Below are positions 1 to 8,290 of a stretch of 64,000 bases of DNA, one piece after another (position 1 is the stretch's first letter; each line of letters starts with the position of its first letter). The stretch is from Pseudooceanicola endophyticus (GTDB lineage Bacteria > Pseudomonadota > Alphaproteobacteria > Rhodobacterales > Rhodobacteraceae), in NCBI RefSeq assembly GCF_018760365.1, contig NZ_JAHIAB010000013.1, positions 93,143 to 157,142 of the forward strand, in the 5' to 3' direction. Made by a program: the position numbers and the translations under genes. Under the pieces are notes generated by a model that did not search any database, was not told the origin of the DNA, and saw only the letters and a list, made by a program, of their open reading frames with translations.

Positions 1-666
1 CGCGGCATCGACCTGGATGTTCCCAAGGGCTCTGTCACCTGCATCATCGGGCCTTCCGGTTCGGGCAAGTCGACGCTGCTGCGCAGCCTGAACCGCCTGG
101 TCGAGATGAACGCGGGCGAGGTGACGCTGGACGGCGCCGACATCCGCGCCATGAAGCCCGAGACGCTGCGCGCCAAGGTCGGCATGGTGTTCCAGCACTT
201 CAACCTGTTTCCCGATCACACCGCGCGCGAGAACATCATGCTCTCGCTGACGCGGATCAAGGGCCTGCCCCGCGCCGAGGCCCGCCGCATCGCCGAGGCC
301 CGGCTGGCCGACGTGGGCCTTGAGGGGCGCGGGGATCACCGTCCCGCCAACCTTTCCGGCGGGCAGCAGCAGCGGGTGGCGATCGCCCGGGCGCTGGCGA
401 TGGAACCCGAGGTGGTGCTGTTCGACGAGGTGACGAGCGCGCTGGACCCGGAACTGGTGAAGGGCGTGCTGAACCTGATGGCCGACCTGGGCCGGCGCGG
501 CATGACCATGGTCGTCGTCACCCACGAGATGGGCTTTGCCCGCCAGGTCGCCGACCAGATCGTCTTCATGGACGAGGGCCGGATCGTCGAGTCCGGTCCC
601 CCCGACCAGCTGTTCGACGCGCCCCGGACCGAGCGGCTGAAATCCTTCTTCGCAGAGGTGCTCTGA
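1..666 (+). CDS. Polar amino-acid-type ABC transporter ATPase, 5' end cut by window edge
   Basis: This is the ATP-hydrolysing subunit of an ABC importer of the GlnQ/HisP kind. The reading frame is open from base 1, so the true start lies upstream and only about 221 residues are visible. In the visible part, Walker A GPSGSGKST is at about residues 17-25, the signature LSGGQQQRVAIARAL begins near 118, Walker B VVLFDEVTSALDPE near 138, and the switch His is in VVVTHEMG. The VFQHFNLFP Q-loop is typical of polar amino acid importers. The stop lies 3 bases before the next gene, so it probably shares a transcript with the two oxidoreductases that follow. The membrane and binding subunits must lie to the left. 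The exact substrate cannot be told. Confidence 0.93.
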   Translation, partial: RGIDLDVPKGSVTCIIGPSGSGKSTLLRSLNRLVEMNAGEVTLDGADIRAMKPETLRAKVGMVFQHFNLFPDHTARENIMLSLTRIKGLPRAEARRIAEARLADVGLEGRGDHRPANLSGGQQQRVAIARALAMEPEVVLFDEVTSALDPELVKGVLNLMADLGRRGMTMVVVTHEMGFARQVADQIVFMDEGRIVESGPPDQLFDAPRTERLKSFFAEVL

Positions 667-669
667 AAG

Positions 670-1716
670 ATGACCGAACCCGAGATCACACCGCTTCGCT
701 GGGGCATCCTTGGCTGCGCCGGCATTGGCCGCAAGGCCGTGCTGCCCGCGATGCGCGCCAGTGCCCTCTGCCAGCCCCTTGCCATCGCCTCGCGCGATAT
801 CGACCGGGCGCGCGCCACCGCGCGGGACTTCGCCATCCCCGAGGCCCGGGGCAGCTACCAGGAGATCCTCGACGATCCCCGGATCGAGGCGGTCTACATC
901 CCGCTGCCGAACCACCTGCACGTGGACTGGACGATCCGCGCGCTGGAAGCCGGCAAGGACGTGCTGTGCGAAAAGCCGCTGGCGCTGACCGGGGCCGAGG
1001 CCGCCCGGGTCGCCGAAACCGCCGAACGCACGGGCCGCCGCGTGACCGAGGCCTTCATGACCCGCCACCATCCGCAGTGGCAAACCGCCCTAGCGCTGGT
1101 GCAGGAGGGTCGCATCGGCACCCTGAACGCCATCCAGTGCCTGTTCAGCTATGCCAATGCCGATCCCGAAAACGTCCGCAACCGCGCCGATATCGGTGGC
1201 GGCGGCCTTTACGACATCGGCTGCTACGCCATCGACAGCGCCCGCTACTTCTTCGGCGCCGAACCTGAACGGGTCTGCGCCCTGGCCGATCTGGATCCGG
1301 TCTTCGGCACCGACCGGCTGACCAGCGGGCTGATGGGCTTTGCCGGCGGGCGTCATGCCAGCTTTACCGTCGCCACCCAGTCAAGCCTTGCCCAGTCTCT
1401 GGTGCTGCTGGGCAGCACCGGTCGGATCGTGCTGGATGCCCCGTTCAACTGCCCGCCAGATCATGCCGCGCGGCTGGTCATCGATCCCGGGCAGGACCTG
1501 GCCGGCACCGGGCGCGAGGTCCTGACCCTGCCCGCGACCGACCAGTACCGTGCCCAGCTCGATGCCTTCGTGACCGCCCTGCGCCGCAACAGCGATCCCG
1601 CCCCCGCCCTGGCCGAGCTGCGCGCCAATGCCCGCGCCCTTGAGGCGCTGGCCGACAGCCTCCGGGACGGCGCGCCCCGCAACCTCCCCTCAGACCAAGA
1701 CCTTCAAGGAGCCTGA
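670..1716 (+). CDS. Gfo/Idh/MocA family NAD(P)-dependent oxidoreductase
   Basis: A 348-residue soluble dehydrogenase of the Gfo/Idh/MocA superfamily, which oxidises or reduces sugars, inositols and related polyols. The N-terminal Rossmann fold has GCAGIG at 15-20, and the family's EKP motif is at 101-103, the Lys being the usual catalytic residue. A GGGGLYDIGCYAID segment near residue 177 matches the C-terminal catalytic domain, where DIGCYAID carries the conserved Asp and the His position is replaced. It starts 3 bases after the ABC ATPase gene and ends 2 bases before the FAD oxidoreductase, so the three are an operon. Linkage to an amino-acid-type importer hints at an amino-sugar or opine-like substrate, but that is inference. 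Confidence 0.88.
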   Translation: MTEPEITPLRWGILGCAGIGRKAVLPAMRASALCQPLAIASRDIDRARATARDFAIPEARGSYQEILDDPRIEAVYIPLPNHLHVDWTIRALEAGKDVLCEKPLALTGAEAARVAETAERTGRRVTEAFMTRHHPQWQTALALVQEGRIGTLNAIQCLFSYANADPENVRNRADIGGGGLYDIGCYAIDSARYFFGAEPERVCALADLDPVFGTDRLTSGLMGFAGGRHASFTVATQSSLAQSLVLLGSTGRIVLDAPFNCPPDHAARLVIDPGQDLAGTGREVLTLPATDQYRAQLDAFVTALRRNSDPAPALAELRANARALEALADSLRDGAPRNLPSDQDLQGA

Positions 1717-1718
1717 AC

Positions 1719-2867
1719 ATGCCCCGCCCCACCCTTACCCTGTCCTGCGTCGTCGTGATCGGCGGCGGCATCTTCGGGACCTCCACCGCGCTCCAGCTGG
1801 CCCGGATGGGGGTCTCTGTCACGCTGATCAACGACGGGCCGCTGGCCAATGGCGCTTCGGGGCGGTCGCTGGCCTGGCTGAACACCGCGCGGCGGCGCTC
1901 CCTGCCCTATCACCGGCTGCGCCAGGCCGGGGTGGAACGTTACCGGACACTTGCCGATCAGCATCCCGGCGCCGACTGGCTCAGCTTCGGCGGCGGGCTG
2001 ACCTGGGATGCCGATGATGCCGCGAACGACATCCCCGCGATCTGCCGCTACGAGCGGGACCTGGGCTATCAGGCCGATCTGCTTTCGGGGGCCGAGGCGG
2101 CAAAGCGGGTGCCCGGCGTCAACGGCGCCGCCGTCACCGCCCCCGGCGCCATCCTGAACCCGAACGAGGGCTGGGTCGACCTGCCCTCCCTTATCACCCT
2201 GCTGGCCGAGGAATTCGTGGCCCTGGGCGGTACTGTCGTCACCGATGCCGGCGCCACCTCCCCGAAGGTCAAGGACGGGCGCGCCGTCGGTGCGCTGGCT
2301 GCCGATGGCCGCAGCTTTGCCGCCGATGCGGTGCTGCTGGCGACCGGCCCCGGCGTCCCGGGGATGCTGGCCCCGCTCGGGATCACGATCCCCGACGAAA
2401 GCCCGATCGCCCTGCTGGTCGAGACCGCGCCGCTGGACCATCCGCTGAAGGCCGTGCTGAACACCCCCCGCGTCGCCGTCCGCCCGACGCCCGAGGGCGC
2501 CTTCTACCTTGATTCCGGCTGGTCCGAGGAAGAGGTGGTCCTTCACGAGGACGGCACCTGGGAGGCGCGGCCCTCGACCGTGCAGGGGCTGATCGACGCC
2601 GCTCAGGCCGTGCTGGACCCGTCTCCCGCGCTCAGCGTGAAGGCCGTCCATATGGGCCCCAAGCCCATTCCCGGCGGCGGCGAGCCGGTCTTCGGAGAGC
2701 TTGAGGCCCTGCCGGGCTGCTTCGTCGCCTTCTCGCACAGCGGCGCCACCCTGGGCCTGATCGCCGGAGAGATCCTGGCCGAGGAGATCGCCCTGGGCCT
2801 GCGCCACCCGATGCTGGACAGCTTCCGCCCGGAGCGTTTCCGCCTGCCCGAACCCGCCCGCGCCTGA
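1719..2867 (+). CDS. FAD-dependent oxidoreductase, DAO (D-amino-acid oxidase/glycine oxidase) family
   Basis: A 382-residue FAD enzyme of the DAO superfamily, which oxidises amine or amino-acid C-N bonds. The dinucleotide-binding motif VVIGGGIFGTST lies at about residues 12-23, and a C-terminal segment HSGATLGLIAGEILAEEIA near 345-365 matches the second FAD contact of the family. The start is the ATG after AAGGAG, 2 bases past the stop of the Gfo/Idh gene. With an upstream amino-acid-type ABC ATPase, the operon may import and oxidise an N-substituted amino acid or opine. The substrate is not identifiable from motifs alone. Confidence 0.88.
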   Translation: MPRPTLTLSCVVVIGGGIFGTSTALQLARMGVSVTLINDGPLANGASGRSLAWLNTARRRSLPYHRLRQAGVERYRTLADQHPGADWLSFGGGLTWDADDAANDIPAICRYERDLGYQADLLSGAEAAKRVPGVNGAAVTAPGAILNPNEGWVDLPSLITLLAEEFVALGGTVVTDAGATSPKVKDGRAVGALAADGRSFAADAVLLATGPGVPGMLAPLGITIPDESPIALLVETAPLDHPLKAVLNTPRVAVRPTPEGAFYLDSGWSEEEVVLHEDGTWEARPSTVQGLIDAAQAVLDPSPALSVKAVHMGPKPIPGGGEPVFGELEALPGCFVAFSHSGATLGLIAGEILAEEIALGLRHPMLDSFRPERFRLPEPARA

Positions 2868-2888
2868 GCCCGGCGTACCCCGGCCCGC

Positions 2889-2916
2889 TGCGCCCGCAGA
2901 CCATCCTGCGGGCGCA
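2889..2916 (+). terminator. GC-rich hairpin after the DAO-family gene
   Basis: A perfect 11-bp stem (TGCGCCCGCAG with its complement) closes a 6-base loop 21 bases after the stop codon. There is no T-tract, so it is either a weak intrinsic terminator or an mRNA 3'-end stabiliser. Confidence 0.5.
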
Positions 2917-3127
2917 CCCGGTACGTCCCCGCCGCCGATGCCGCCCGGGCGCGCCAAAGGGTCACCCATATCGCCCTCGACGGAACGGGACAGGAGTGCA
3001 AGAATACGCTGCACTATTCCCGGATCCGGTGCCGCCGGACGACGGACGGCGCCTTGCGTCGCCCCTCCGCCGGCCCCGCCTGATCGCCGCCCGTCCGGGC
3101 GCGCCCCCGGGTGCAGGAGGAGGAACG

Positions 3128-3994
3128 ATGGTCCAGACCGATATCTTGCCGTTTGCCCTGGCGGCACTGGTGCTGCTGGCGGCCTACCTTGCGGTGCGCA
3201 TCGTGCCGCAATCCGAGAAACACGTGGTCGAACGCTTCGGGCGCCTGCGCGCCGTGCTGGGGCCGGGCATCAACTTCGTGGTGCCCTTCGTCGACCGGGT
3301 GGCGCACAAGATTTCCATCCTGGAGCGCCAGCTGCCCACCGCCGAGCAGGACGCCATCACCTCGGACAACGTGCTGGTGCAGGTGGAAACCAGCGTCTTC
3401 TACCGCATCACAGAGCCCGAAAAGACGGTCTACCGGATCCGCGACGTGGATGCCGCCATTGCAACGACCGTCGCCGGCATCGTGCGCTCCGAGATCGGCA
3501 AGATCGAGCTGGACCAGGTGCAGTCTAACCGCAACGCCCTGATCGAGCAAATCCGCGAGGCGGTGCGCGCCATGGTCGACGACTGGGGAATCGAGGTCAC
3601 CCGGACCGAGATCCTGGACGTCAACCTTGATGAGGCGACCCGGGCCGCCATGCTCCAGCAGCTGAATGCCGAACGCGCCCGCCGCGCCGCCGTGACCGAG
3701 GCCGAGGGGCGCCGCCGCGCGGTGGAACTTCAGGCCGACGCGGAGCTTTACGCCGCCGAGCAGGCCGCCAAGGCGCGCCGGATCACCGCCGATGCCGAGG
3801 CCTATGCCACCGGCGTCGTCGCCAAAGCCATCGCCGAGAACGGGATCGAGGCGGCGCAGTACCAGGTCGCGCTGAAACAGGTCGAGGCGCTGACCGCTGT
3901 GGGCAAGGGCGACGGCAAGCAGACGGTGATCGTGCCGGCCCAGGCACTGGACGCCTTCGGCGATGCCTTCCGGATGCTGCGGGGCAAATTGTGA
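3128..3994 (+). CDS. SPFH/band 7 (stomatin, paraslipin/QmcA-like) membrane protein
   Basis: A 288-residue SPFH-domain scaffold protein of the stomatin/paraslipin group, thought to organise membrane microdomains and protease or quality-control complexes. One hydrophobic segment lies at about residues 6-22 (FALAALVLLAAYLAV), followed directly by VPQSEKHVVERFGR and the band-7 domain, then an Ala/Glu/Arg-rich helical region (residues 170-230) typical of the coiled coil. The ATG was chosen over an upstream in-frame ATG because it follows a strong AGGAGGAGG site and puts the membrane anchor at the N terminus. The stop overlaps the start of the NfeD-like gene, the standard stomatin/NfeD pairing. Confidence 0.93.
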   Translation: MVQTDILPFALAALVLLAAYLAVRIVPQSEKHVVERFGRLRAVLGPGINFVVPFVDRVAHKISILERQLPTAEQDAITSDNVLVQVETSVFYRITEPEKTVYRIRDVDAAIATTVAGIVRSEIGKIELDQVQSNRNALIEQIREAVRAMVDDWGIEVTRTEILDVNLDEATRAAMLQQLNAERARRAAVTEAEGRRRAVELQADAELYAAEQAAKARRITADAEAYATGVVAKAIAENGIEAAQYQVALKQVEALTAVGKGDGKQTVIVPAQALDAFGDAFRMLRGKL

Positions 3995-4272
3995 TGCCCT
4001 GGTGGGCCTGGCTGGTGGCTGGCTGCGTGCTGGGCATCCTGGAACTGCTGGCCCCGGCCTTCATCTTTCTGGGCTTCGCCATCGGCGCGGTGCTGACCGG
4101 GCTGCTGCTGTGGTCGGGCCTGCCGCCGGTCACCTGGATGGGCGACAGCCTGGGCTGGCACCTGGTGGTCTTCGCCGGGCTGTCGATCCTGGCCTGGCTG
4201 GCGCTGCGCGGCTGGGTGGGCGTGCGCAAGGGCCAGGTCAAGCTCTGGGACCGCGACATCAACGACAACTGA
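3994..4272 (+). CDS. NfeD-like membrane protein, short form
   Basis: A 92-residue membrane protein of the short NfeD type, partner of the stomatin-like protein. It is strongly hydrophobic for about 75 residues (WWAWLVAGCVLGILELL, IFLGFAIGAVLTGLLLW, WHLVVFAGLSILAWLAL), giving two or three membrane segments, then a short charged tail VRKGQVKLWDRD. It lacks the long C-terminal OB-fold of full NfeD. The ATG overlaps the TGA of the preceding gene by one base; a GTG one codon earlier could also start it. Translational coupling supports a joint role with the SPFH protein. Confidence 0.9.
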   Translation: MPWWAWLVAGCVLGILELLAPAFIFLGFAIGAVLTGLLLWSGLPPVTWMGDSLGWHLVVFAGLSILAWLALRGWVGVRKGQVKLWDRDINDN

Positions 4273-4316
4273 TGCGCCCGGCGGCGCCGACCCCGTGACC
4301 CGATGCCGGTTTGCGG

Positions 4317-4841
4317 TCAGACCCCGAAGGCCGGATCAAGCGGCCCGTAGCGGTGCAGCCCGTGGAAGAAGAGGTCGATTTCCAGCGCCAGGCCGACCTC
4401 GAAATCATTCAGCTCGGCCCCGCTCCAGCGATGCCGTTCCAGCCGTTCGAGGAACTCGCACCGGATCCGCTCGTCGCCCGGCTCCAGCGGCAGGGTTTCG
4501 GCGGCGCGCAGCAGGTCGATGCGCCTGTGCACCTCCCGCATTCCCGAAAAGGCCTCCATCATCGGCCGCGTCAGCTGCGGCTCGCTCTGCCAGGAGCGTC
4601 CGGCAAAGACCTCCTGAACGACGCGGTTGCCGGCACCAAGACAGTCATAGGCGACGCAGCCCCGCATCCCCTCCCCGTCCAGCCGGTCGTGGATCGTGCA
4701 GCTGTGCCCCGAGAGGTTCCGGCAGGGCTCTCCGGGGTTCTTGTCGAAGGCGAAATCCCGGCCCCTGTCGAAGGCCAGCGCAAGGCAGCACAGCGCCGCG
4801 CATTTCGAACAATCGGTCCTGAGGTGGTCGGTCTGGGGCAT
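4317..4841 (-). CDS. YkgJ-like cysteine-cluster protein
   Basis: A 174-residue soluble protein with a cysteine cluster at both ends of its first half: TDCSKCAALCCLALAF at residues 9-24, then PCRNLSGHSCTIHDR and GMRGCVAYDCLGAG. This spacing resembles the YkgJ family of predicted zinc- or iron-chelating proteins; relatives often carry a pentapeptide-repeat C terminus, which is absent here. The remaining C-terminal half (QPELTRPMMEAFSGMREVHRRIDLLRAAE onward, split here) is helical with no motif I recognise. It stands alone between a convergent NfeD gene and the Fic gene. Function is not known. Confidence 0.72.
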   Translation of the reverse strand: MPQTDHLRTDCSKCAALCCLALAFDRGRDFAFDKNPGEPCRNLSGHSCTIHDRLDGEGMRGCVAYDCLGAGNRVVQEVFAGRSWQSEPQLTRPMMEAFSGMREVHRRIDLLRAAETLPLEPGDERIRCEFLERLERHRWSGAELNDFEVGLALEIDLFFHGLHRYGPLDPAFGV

Positions 4842-4924
4842 GATGGCTGTCGGCTATCCCGTGGTCTGGCAACAGGGCGGCATATCCCGCGAAACGGCGC
4901 CCCGATGCAAGCTTTGCGGTGGTG

Positions 4925-6043
4925 TCAGCCCTGTCCGGGCAGATCCGTCTGCAGGCTGTAGCTGGTGCTGCGCCCGCCGGCGGGGTCTTTGCGCAGCACC
5001 CCGAGCGCGACCAGCTCGGTGATGTCGCGCAGCGCCGTGTCGGTCGAGACCTTGGTCATCTTCGCCCATTTGCCCGAGGTCAGCTTGCCCTCGAACCCGT
5101 CAAGCAACCGGTTGATCACGTCGCGCTGACGCTCATTGAGCCACAGCGACCTGAGCTGCTCCCAGACCCGGGCCTTGGTCAGCACCTCGGCCAGCATGGC
5201 ATCGGCCCCGGAAATGGCCCGGTCCAGGCAGCCCAGGAACCAGCTCAGCCATTCGGTGATCTCGGGGTCCCCCTTCTGGGTGCGTTCCAGCATGGCGTAA
5301 TAGGCGCCGCGCTCCTGCCGGATCTGCGCGGACATGCTGTAGAAGCGCTGCGGGCTGCCCTCGGACCTTGCCAGCATCAGGTCGGCGATCGCCCGGGCAA
5401 TGCGGCCATTGCCATCCTCGAACGGGTGAATGGTGACGAACCACAGATGCGCGATGGCCGCCCTCAGCACCGGATCGGTGCCGTCGGGCGCCTCGACCCA
5501 GGCCAGAAAGCGGGCGATCTCTGCCGGCAGGCGGGCGGCATCGGGGGCCTCGAAATGCACCCGTTCGCGCCCGTAGGAGCCCGAGACCACCTGCATCGGC
5601 CCGGCGCTGCGGGGCCGCCAGCCGCCGACGGTGATCCGCGTCATGCCGCTGCGCCCGGTCGGGAACAGCGCGCCATGCCAGCCGAACAGCCGCTCCTCCG
5701 TCAGCGGCATGGCGTAGTTGTGGGCGGCATCCAGCATCATCTCGACCACGCCCTCGACATGGCGGTCGGTGGGGGCCAGCGCCCCGATGTCGATCCCCAG
5801 CCGCCGCGCGATGGAAGAGCGCACCGCCCGGCTGTCGAGCTGCTCTCCCTCGATCTCGCTGGATTTCACCACGTCTTCCGTCAGGGTGCGCAGCAGCGCC
5901 TCGGCGCGCAGGTCGAAGCCCAGCCCCTCCATGCGGCCCAGCAGCCGCCCCTGCCGGTGTCGCAACGCGGCCAGCTGGTCCGCCAGCGCTTCGGCGGACC
6001 AGCGGAACGCGGGCCAATCCGGCCGTTCATGGATATAGGTCAC
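4925..6043 (-). CDS. Class II Fic family protein with C-terminal winged helix
   Basis: A 372-residue Fic protein, a family that transfers AMP or other phosphate-containing groups to target proteins. The N-terminal domain begins TYIHERPDWPAFRW (DUF4172-like). The inhibitory motif (S/T)xxxE(G/N) is present as SSEIEG near residues 61-66, placing it in class II with the inhibitory helix before the core. The catalytic motif HPFEDGNGR is at about 206-214 with all key residues intact. The C terminus (GKWAKMTKVSTDTALRDI and the following strand) looks like a winged helix-turn-helix. I chose a GTG start with AGAGG 8 bases upstream, because relatives begin at this point; an in-frame ATG 57 bases upstream is less likely. 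The start lies inside a perfect inverted repeat, suggesting self-regulation. Confidence 0.92.
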   Translation of the reverse strand: MTYIHERPDWPAFRWSAEALADQLAALRHRQGRLLGRMEGLGFDLRAEALLRTLTEDVVKSSEIEGEQLDSRAVRSSIARRLGIDIGALAPTDRHVEGVVEMMLDAAHNYAMPLTEERLFGWHGALFPTGRSGMTRITVGGWRPRSAGPMQVVSGSYGRERVHFEAPDAARLPAEIARFLAWVEAPDGTDPVLRAAIAHLWFVTIHPFEDGNGRIARAIADLMLARSEGSPQRFYSMSAQIRQERGAYYAMLERTQKGDPEITEWLSWFLGCLDRAISGADAMLAEVLTKARVWEQLRSLWLNERQRDVINRLLDGFEGKLTSGKWAKMTKVSTDTALRDITELVALGVLRKDPAGGRSTSYSLQTDLPGQG

Positions 6044-6072
6044 ATTCACCGCCTCTTTTGCGGTGAATGTGA
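6040..6072. promoter_or_regulatory. Perfect 13-bp inverted repeat over the fic start region
   Basis: TCACATTCACCGC is followed, after the 7-base spacer CTCTTTT, by its exact complement. On the fic strand the repeat covers the ribosome site and GTG start. It may be an operator bound by the winged helix of the Fic protein itself, or an mRNA hairpin that hides the start. Confidence 0.65.
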
Positions 6073-6158
6073 CAGGGTTTCGCCGCAGCCTCAAGCCCAA
6101 TCACCGCAGAATATGCGCTGATTGGTGCCGCAATCCCCGCATCCGCCCCGGCAAAGCG

Positions 6159-6560
6159 CTATTCCGCCGCCATCGCCAGCCCCTGATGCGAGGCGACCTC
6201 CCATTCGATCCCGTCGTCATCGAGAAAGTAGAAACGGCGCCCGGGGGCGTAGTCATGGTGGTTGATCGGTTCGAACCCGGCGGCGATAACCCGCGCCTCC
6301 ACCGCGCCGATATCCTCCTCGGTGAAGACGGCGAGGTGGTTCAGCATCCCCTGGGTCCGGTAGCGCGCCGGGCGCGGCATGTTGGCGCCGCCGAAGTTGA
6401 ACAGCGCGACATAGCTCTCCTGCGTGCCGACATGGATCGTCTTGCCGGCCTCTCGGCTGGCACCCTGCCAGCGGATCTGCCAGCCAAAGACGTCGCACAG
6501 CCAGGCCGCCGTGGCCTGGGGATTGCTGACCGTGATGTTGGCATGTTCCAGACGGATCAT
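6159..6560 (-). CDS. VOC-family (glyoxalase/bleomycin-resistance fold) protein
   Basis: A 133-residue vicinal-oxygen-chelate protein. It opens IRLEHANITVSNPQATAAWL, the usual first beta-alpha unit, and has a second half RTQGMLNHLAVFTEEDIGAVEARV followed by RRFYFLDDDGIEWEV (quoted here in parts), with Glu in GIEWE as the likely second metal ligand. The start is the ATG with AAGGAG 8 bases upstream, not an ATG 45 bases earlier. It is divergent from soxR across an 84-base gap containing a SoxR-box-like site, so it is probably induced by redox-active compounds or superoxide. A role in detoxification or antibiotic binding is inference. Confidence 0.88.
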   Translation of the reverse strand: MIRLEHANITVSNPQATAAWLCDVFGWQIRWQGASREAGKTIHVGTQESYVALFNFGGANMPRPARYRTQGMLNHLAVFTEEDIGAVEARVIAAGFEPINHHDYAPGRRFYFLDDDGIEWEVASHQGLAMAAE

Positions 6561-6612
6561 CGCGCCTGCTCCTTGGGGCTGGATATTGGATCTTGTGGCG
6601 GGCATTCTCCGG

Positions 6613-6630
6613 ATTCAACCTAACTTGAAG
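6613..6630. promoter_or_regulatory. SoxR-box-like operator
   Basis: On the minus strand the site reads CTTCAAGTTAGGTTGAAT and agrees at 13 of 18 positions with the enterobacterial SoxR box (CCTCAAGTTAACTTGAGG, from memory). It lies between soxR and the VOC gene, immediately upstream of the soxR ribosome site. Confidence 0.65.
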
Positions 6631-6644
6631 GCAAGGGAATAAAA

Positions 6645-7148
6645 ATGTGCAAATCCAAACCAGTAGCAAAAGGTACGCGCGCATTCGGATGGCCCATTGG
6701 CGCCGTGGCCGAGCGCACCGGCCTGGCGCCTTCCGCGATCCGCTACTACGAATCCGAGGGGCTGGTGCGGCCCTGGCGCGACGACGCCGGTCAGCGCCGC
6801 TACGACCGCACCGACATCCGCAGGCTGTCCTTCATCATGATCGCCCAATCCCTCGGCGCCTCCCTGGCCGAGATCCGCGACCAGCTGGCGGCACTGCCGA
6901 AGGGCCGGGCCCCGACCGCCGCCGACTGGCGGCAGATGTCGGAACACTACCGCGCCGCGCTGGACGCGCGCATCGCCACCCTGACCCGGCTGCGCGACAA
7001 CCTGGGCAACTGCATCGGCTGCGGCTGCCTGTCGCTGGACAGCTGCGCACTTTACAATGCCGGCGACCGGGCCGGTCGAAAGGGCCCCGGCCCCCGCTAC
7101 CTGATGGGCGATCCCATCCCGGCCCGGGGCGACCGTTCGACCGAATAG
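6645..7148 (+). CDS. soxR: Redox-sensitive MerR-family regulator SoxR
   Basis: A 167-residue MerR-family activator. The N-terminal helix-turn-helix and wing are seen in FGWPIGAVAERTGLAPSAI and RYYESEGLVRPWRDDAGQR, followed by a dimerisation helix. The diagnostic [2Fe-2S] motif CIGCGCLSLDSC gives Cys 123, 126, 128 and 134, all four ligands of SoxR. Redox-active drugs oxidise the cluster and switch on target promoters. AAGGGAA 6 bases before the ATG supports this start. Outside enterics, SoxR usually controls a few efflux or detoxifying genes rather than soxS; the divergent VOC gene is the obvious target here. Confidence 0.95.
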   Translation: MCKSKPVAKGTRAFGWPIGAVAERTGLAPSAIRYYESEGLVRPWRDDAGQRRYDRTDIRRLSFIMIAQSLGASLAEIRDQLAALPKGRAPTAADWRQMSEHYRAALDARIATLTRLRDNLGNCIGCGCLSLDSCALYNAGDRAGRKGPGPRYLMGDPIPARGDRSTE

Positions 7149-7586
7149 CCCCGCGCGGGGCGGCACCCAAACACCCAACCTGCGCGGGTGCCGCAGCGAC
7201 AGCAAAGCCCTACGAACCTCTGACTTTCCGAATCACCCCTTCCCAGATCGCGATGCTGCAAAGCAGCGATCACAATTGGGAGCGATCCCATGGCCCGGGG
7301 GGGGGACCAGAAGGGATGGATTCTGTGAATTCAAAATTCCCGCACTGAAAAGTAAGGAAATTAATGCAAATAAAGAAAACCTACCGGAAACTTGAAAATT
7401 CACTTTATTTTTATGGGGTCACGCGTCGGCCGGCACCGGAAACAGATCCGGGGTTGCAAAAGATGATGTCGGATCCACCGCTCCGGTCGGTTGCCGACCT
7501 CCTGTCAAGCCTATAGCGCTAGGGTGGACAATTTGACTCACTCATCCGTGGGCTGTGTCGGCTCCACCTAACGGCAGGACAAACCA
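7149..7586. other. Intergenic region, probable GMC operon promoter
   Basis: No gene seen. The middle (about 7330-7415) is AT-rich compared with the flanks and could hold a promoter or a remnant. A short palindrome TAGCGCTA at 7514-7521 lies 65 bases before the GMC operon and has the AGCGCT core common in LacI-type operators of alphaproteobacteria; this is weak evidence. Confidence 0.4.
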
Positions 7587-8288
7587 ATGACAGATCTACC
7601 CGGATATCCGAGCCGCCGGGGCTTCCTGAAAGCCACGGCAGCCGGCTTTGCGCTTTCAGGCGTCGCGATGTCGGCAAAGGCGGCGGACAAGACCCCGCCG
7701 GTGCCCCTCGACCAGTACGAGCGCAGCTATTTCACCGCCGAGGAATGGGCCTTCGTGATGGCCGCCACCGCGCGGCTGATCCCCTCCGAAGGCAATGGCC
7801 CCGGCGCCCTCGAGGCGCGCGTTCCGGTCTTCCTCGACCTTCAGCTGGCCGGGCGCTACGGCGCCGCCTCCGACTGGTACATGGAAGGCCCCCATGATCC
7901 CGGCGCCGAACCGGCCCGCGGCTGGCAGACCCCGCTGACCCCAGCCGAAGTCTACCGCCAGGCCATTCCCGCTTTCGATGCCTGGTGCGCCGACACCTAT
8001 GGCAAGGGCTTTGCCGCCCTTTCCCCCCAGGACCAGGACGCCGCGCTGAGCGCCCTGCAGAAGGGCGAGGCGCCCCTCGCGCCCGAGCTGCGCGAATTCT
8101 TCGGCATTCTGCTGGCCAACACCAAGGAAGGCTACTTTGCCGACCCGATCTACGGCGGCAACCACGACATGCAGTCCTGGGTCTACATCGGCTTCCCCGG
8201 CGCGCGCGCCGCGTTCCGCGAATGGCCCGAGCGCCACAACGTGAAATACCCGCTGGGCCCGGTGTCCATCACGGGCGAAAGGGCTTGA
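7587..8288 (+). CDS. Gluconate 2-dehydrogenase subunit 3 family protein (Tat-exported small subunit)
   Basis: A 233-residue small (gamma) subunit of a periplasmic GMC dehydrogenase. A twin-arginine signal is plain: SRRGFLKAT at residues 9-17, then a hydrophobic stretch AAGFALSGVAMSAKA ending in an AxA-like cleavage site. The mature part contains MAATARLIPSE and FPGARAAF-type segments of the family, whose members chaperone the FAD subunit out through Tat. It is the first gene of a three-gene operon, with the catalytic subunit 2 bases downstream. The catalytic subunit has no signal peptide of its own, so export by hitch-hiking on this subunit is expected. Confidence 0.9.
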   Translation: MTDLPGYPSRRGFLKATAAGFALSGVAMSAKAADKTPPVPLDQYERSYFTAEEWAFVMAATARLIPSEGNGPGALEARVPVFLDLQLAGRYGAASDWYMEGPHDPGAEPARGWQTPLTPAEVYRQAIPAFDAWCADTYGKGFAALSPQDQDAALSALQKGEAPLAPELREFFGILLANTKEGYFADPIYGGNHDMQSWVYIGFPGARAAFREWPERHNVKYPLGPVSITGERA

Positions 8289-8290
8289 AC

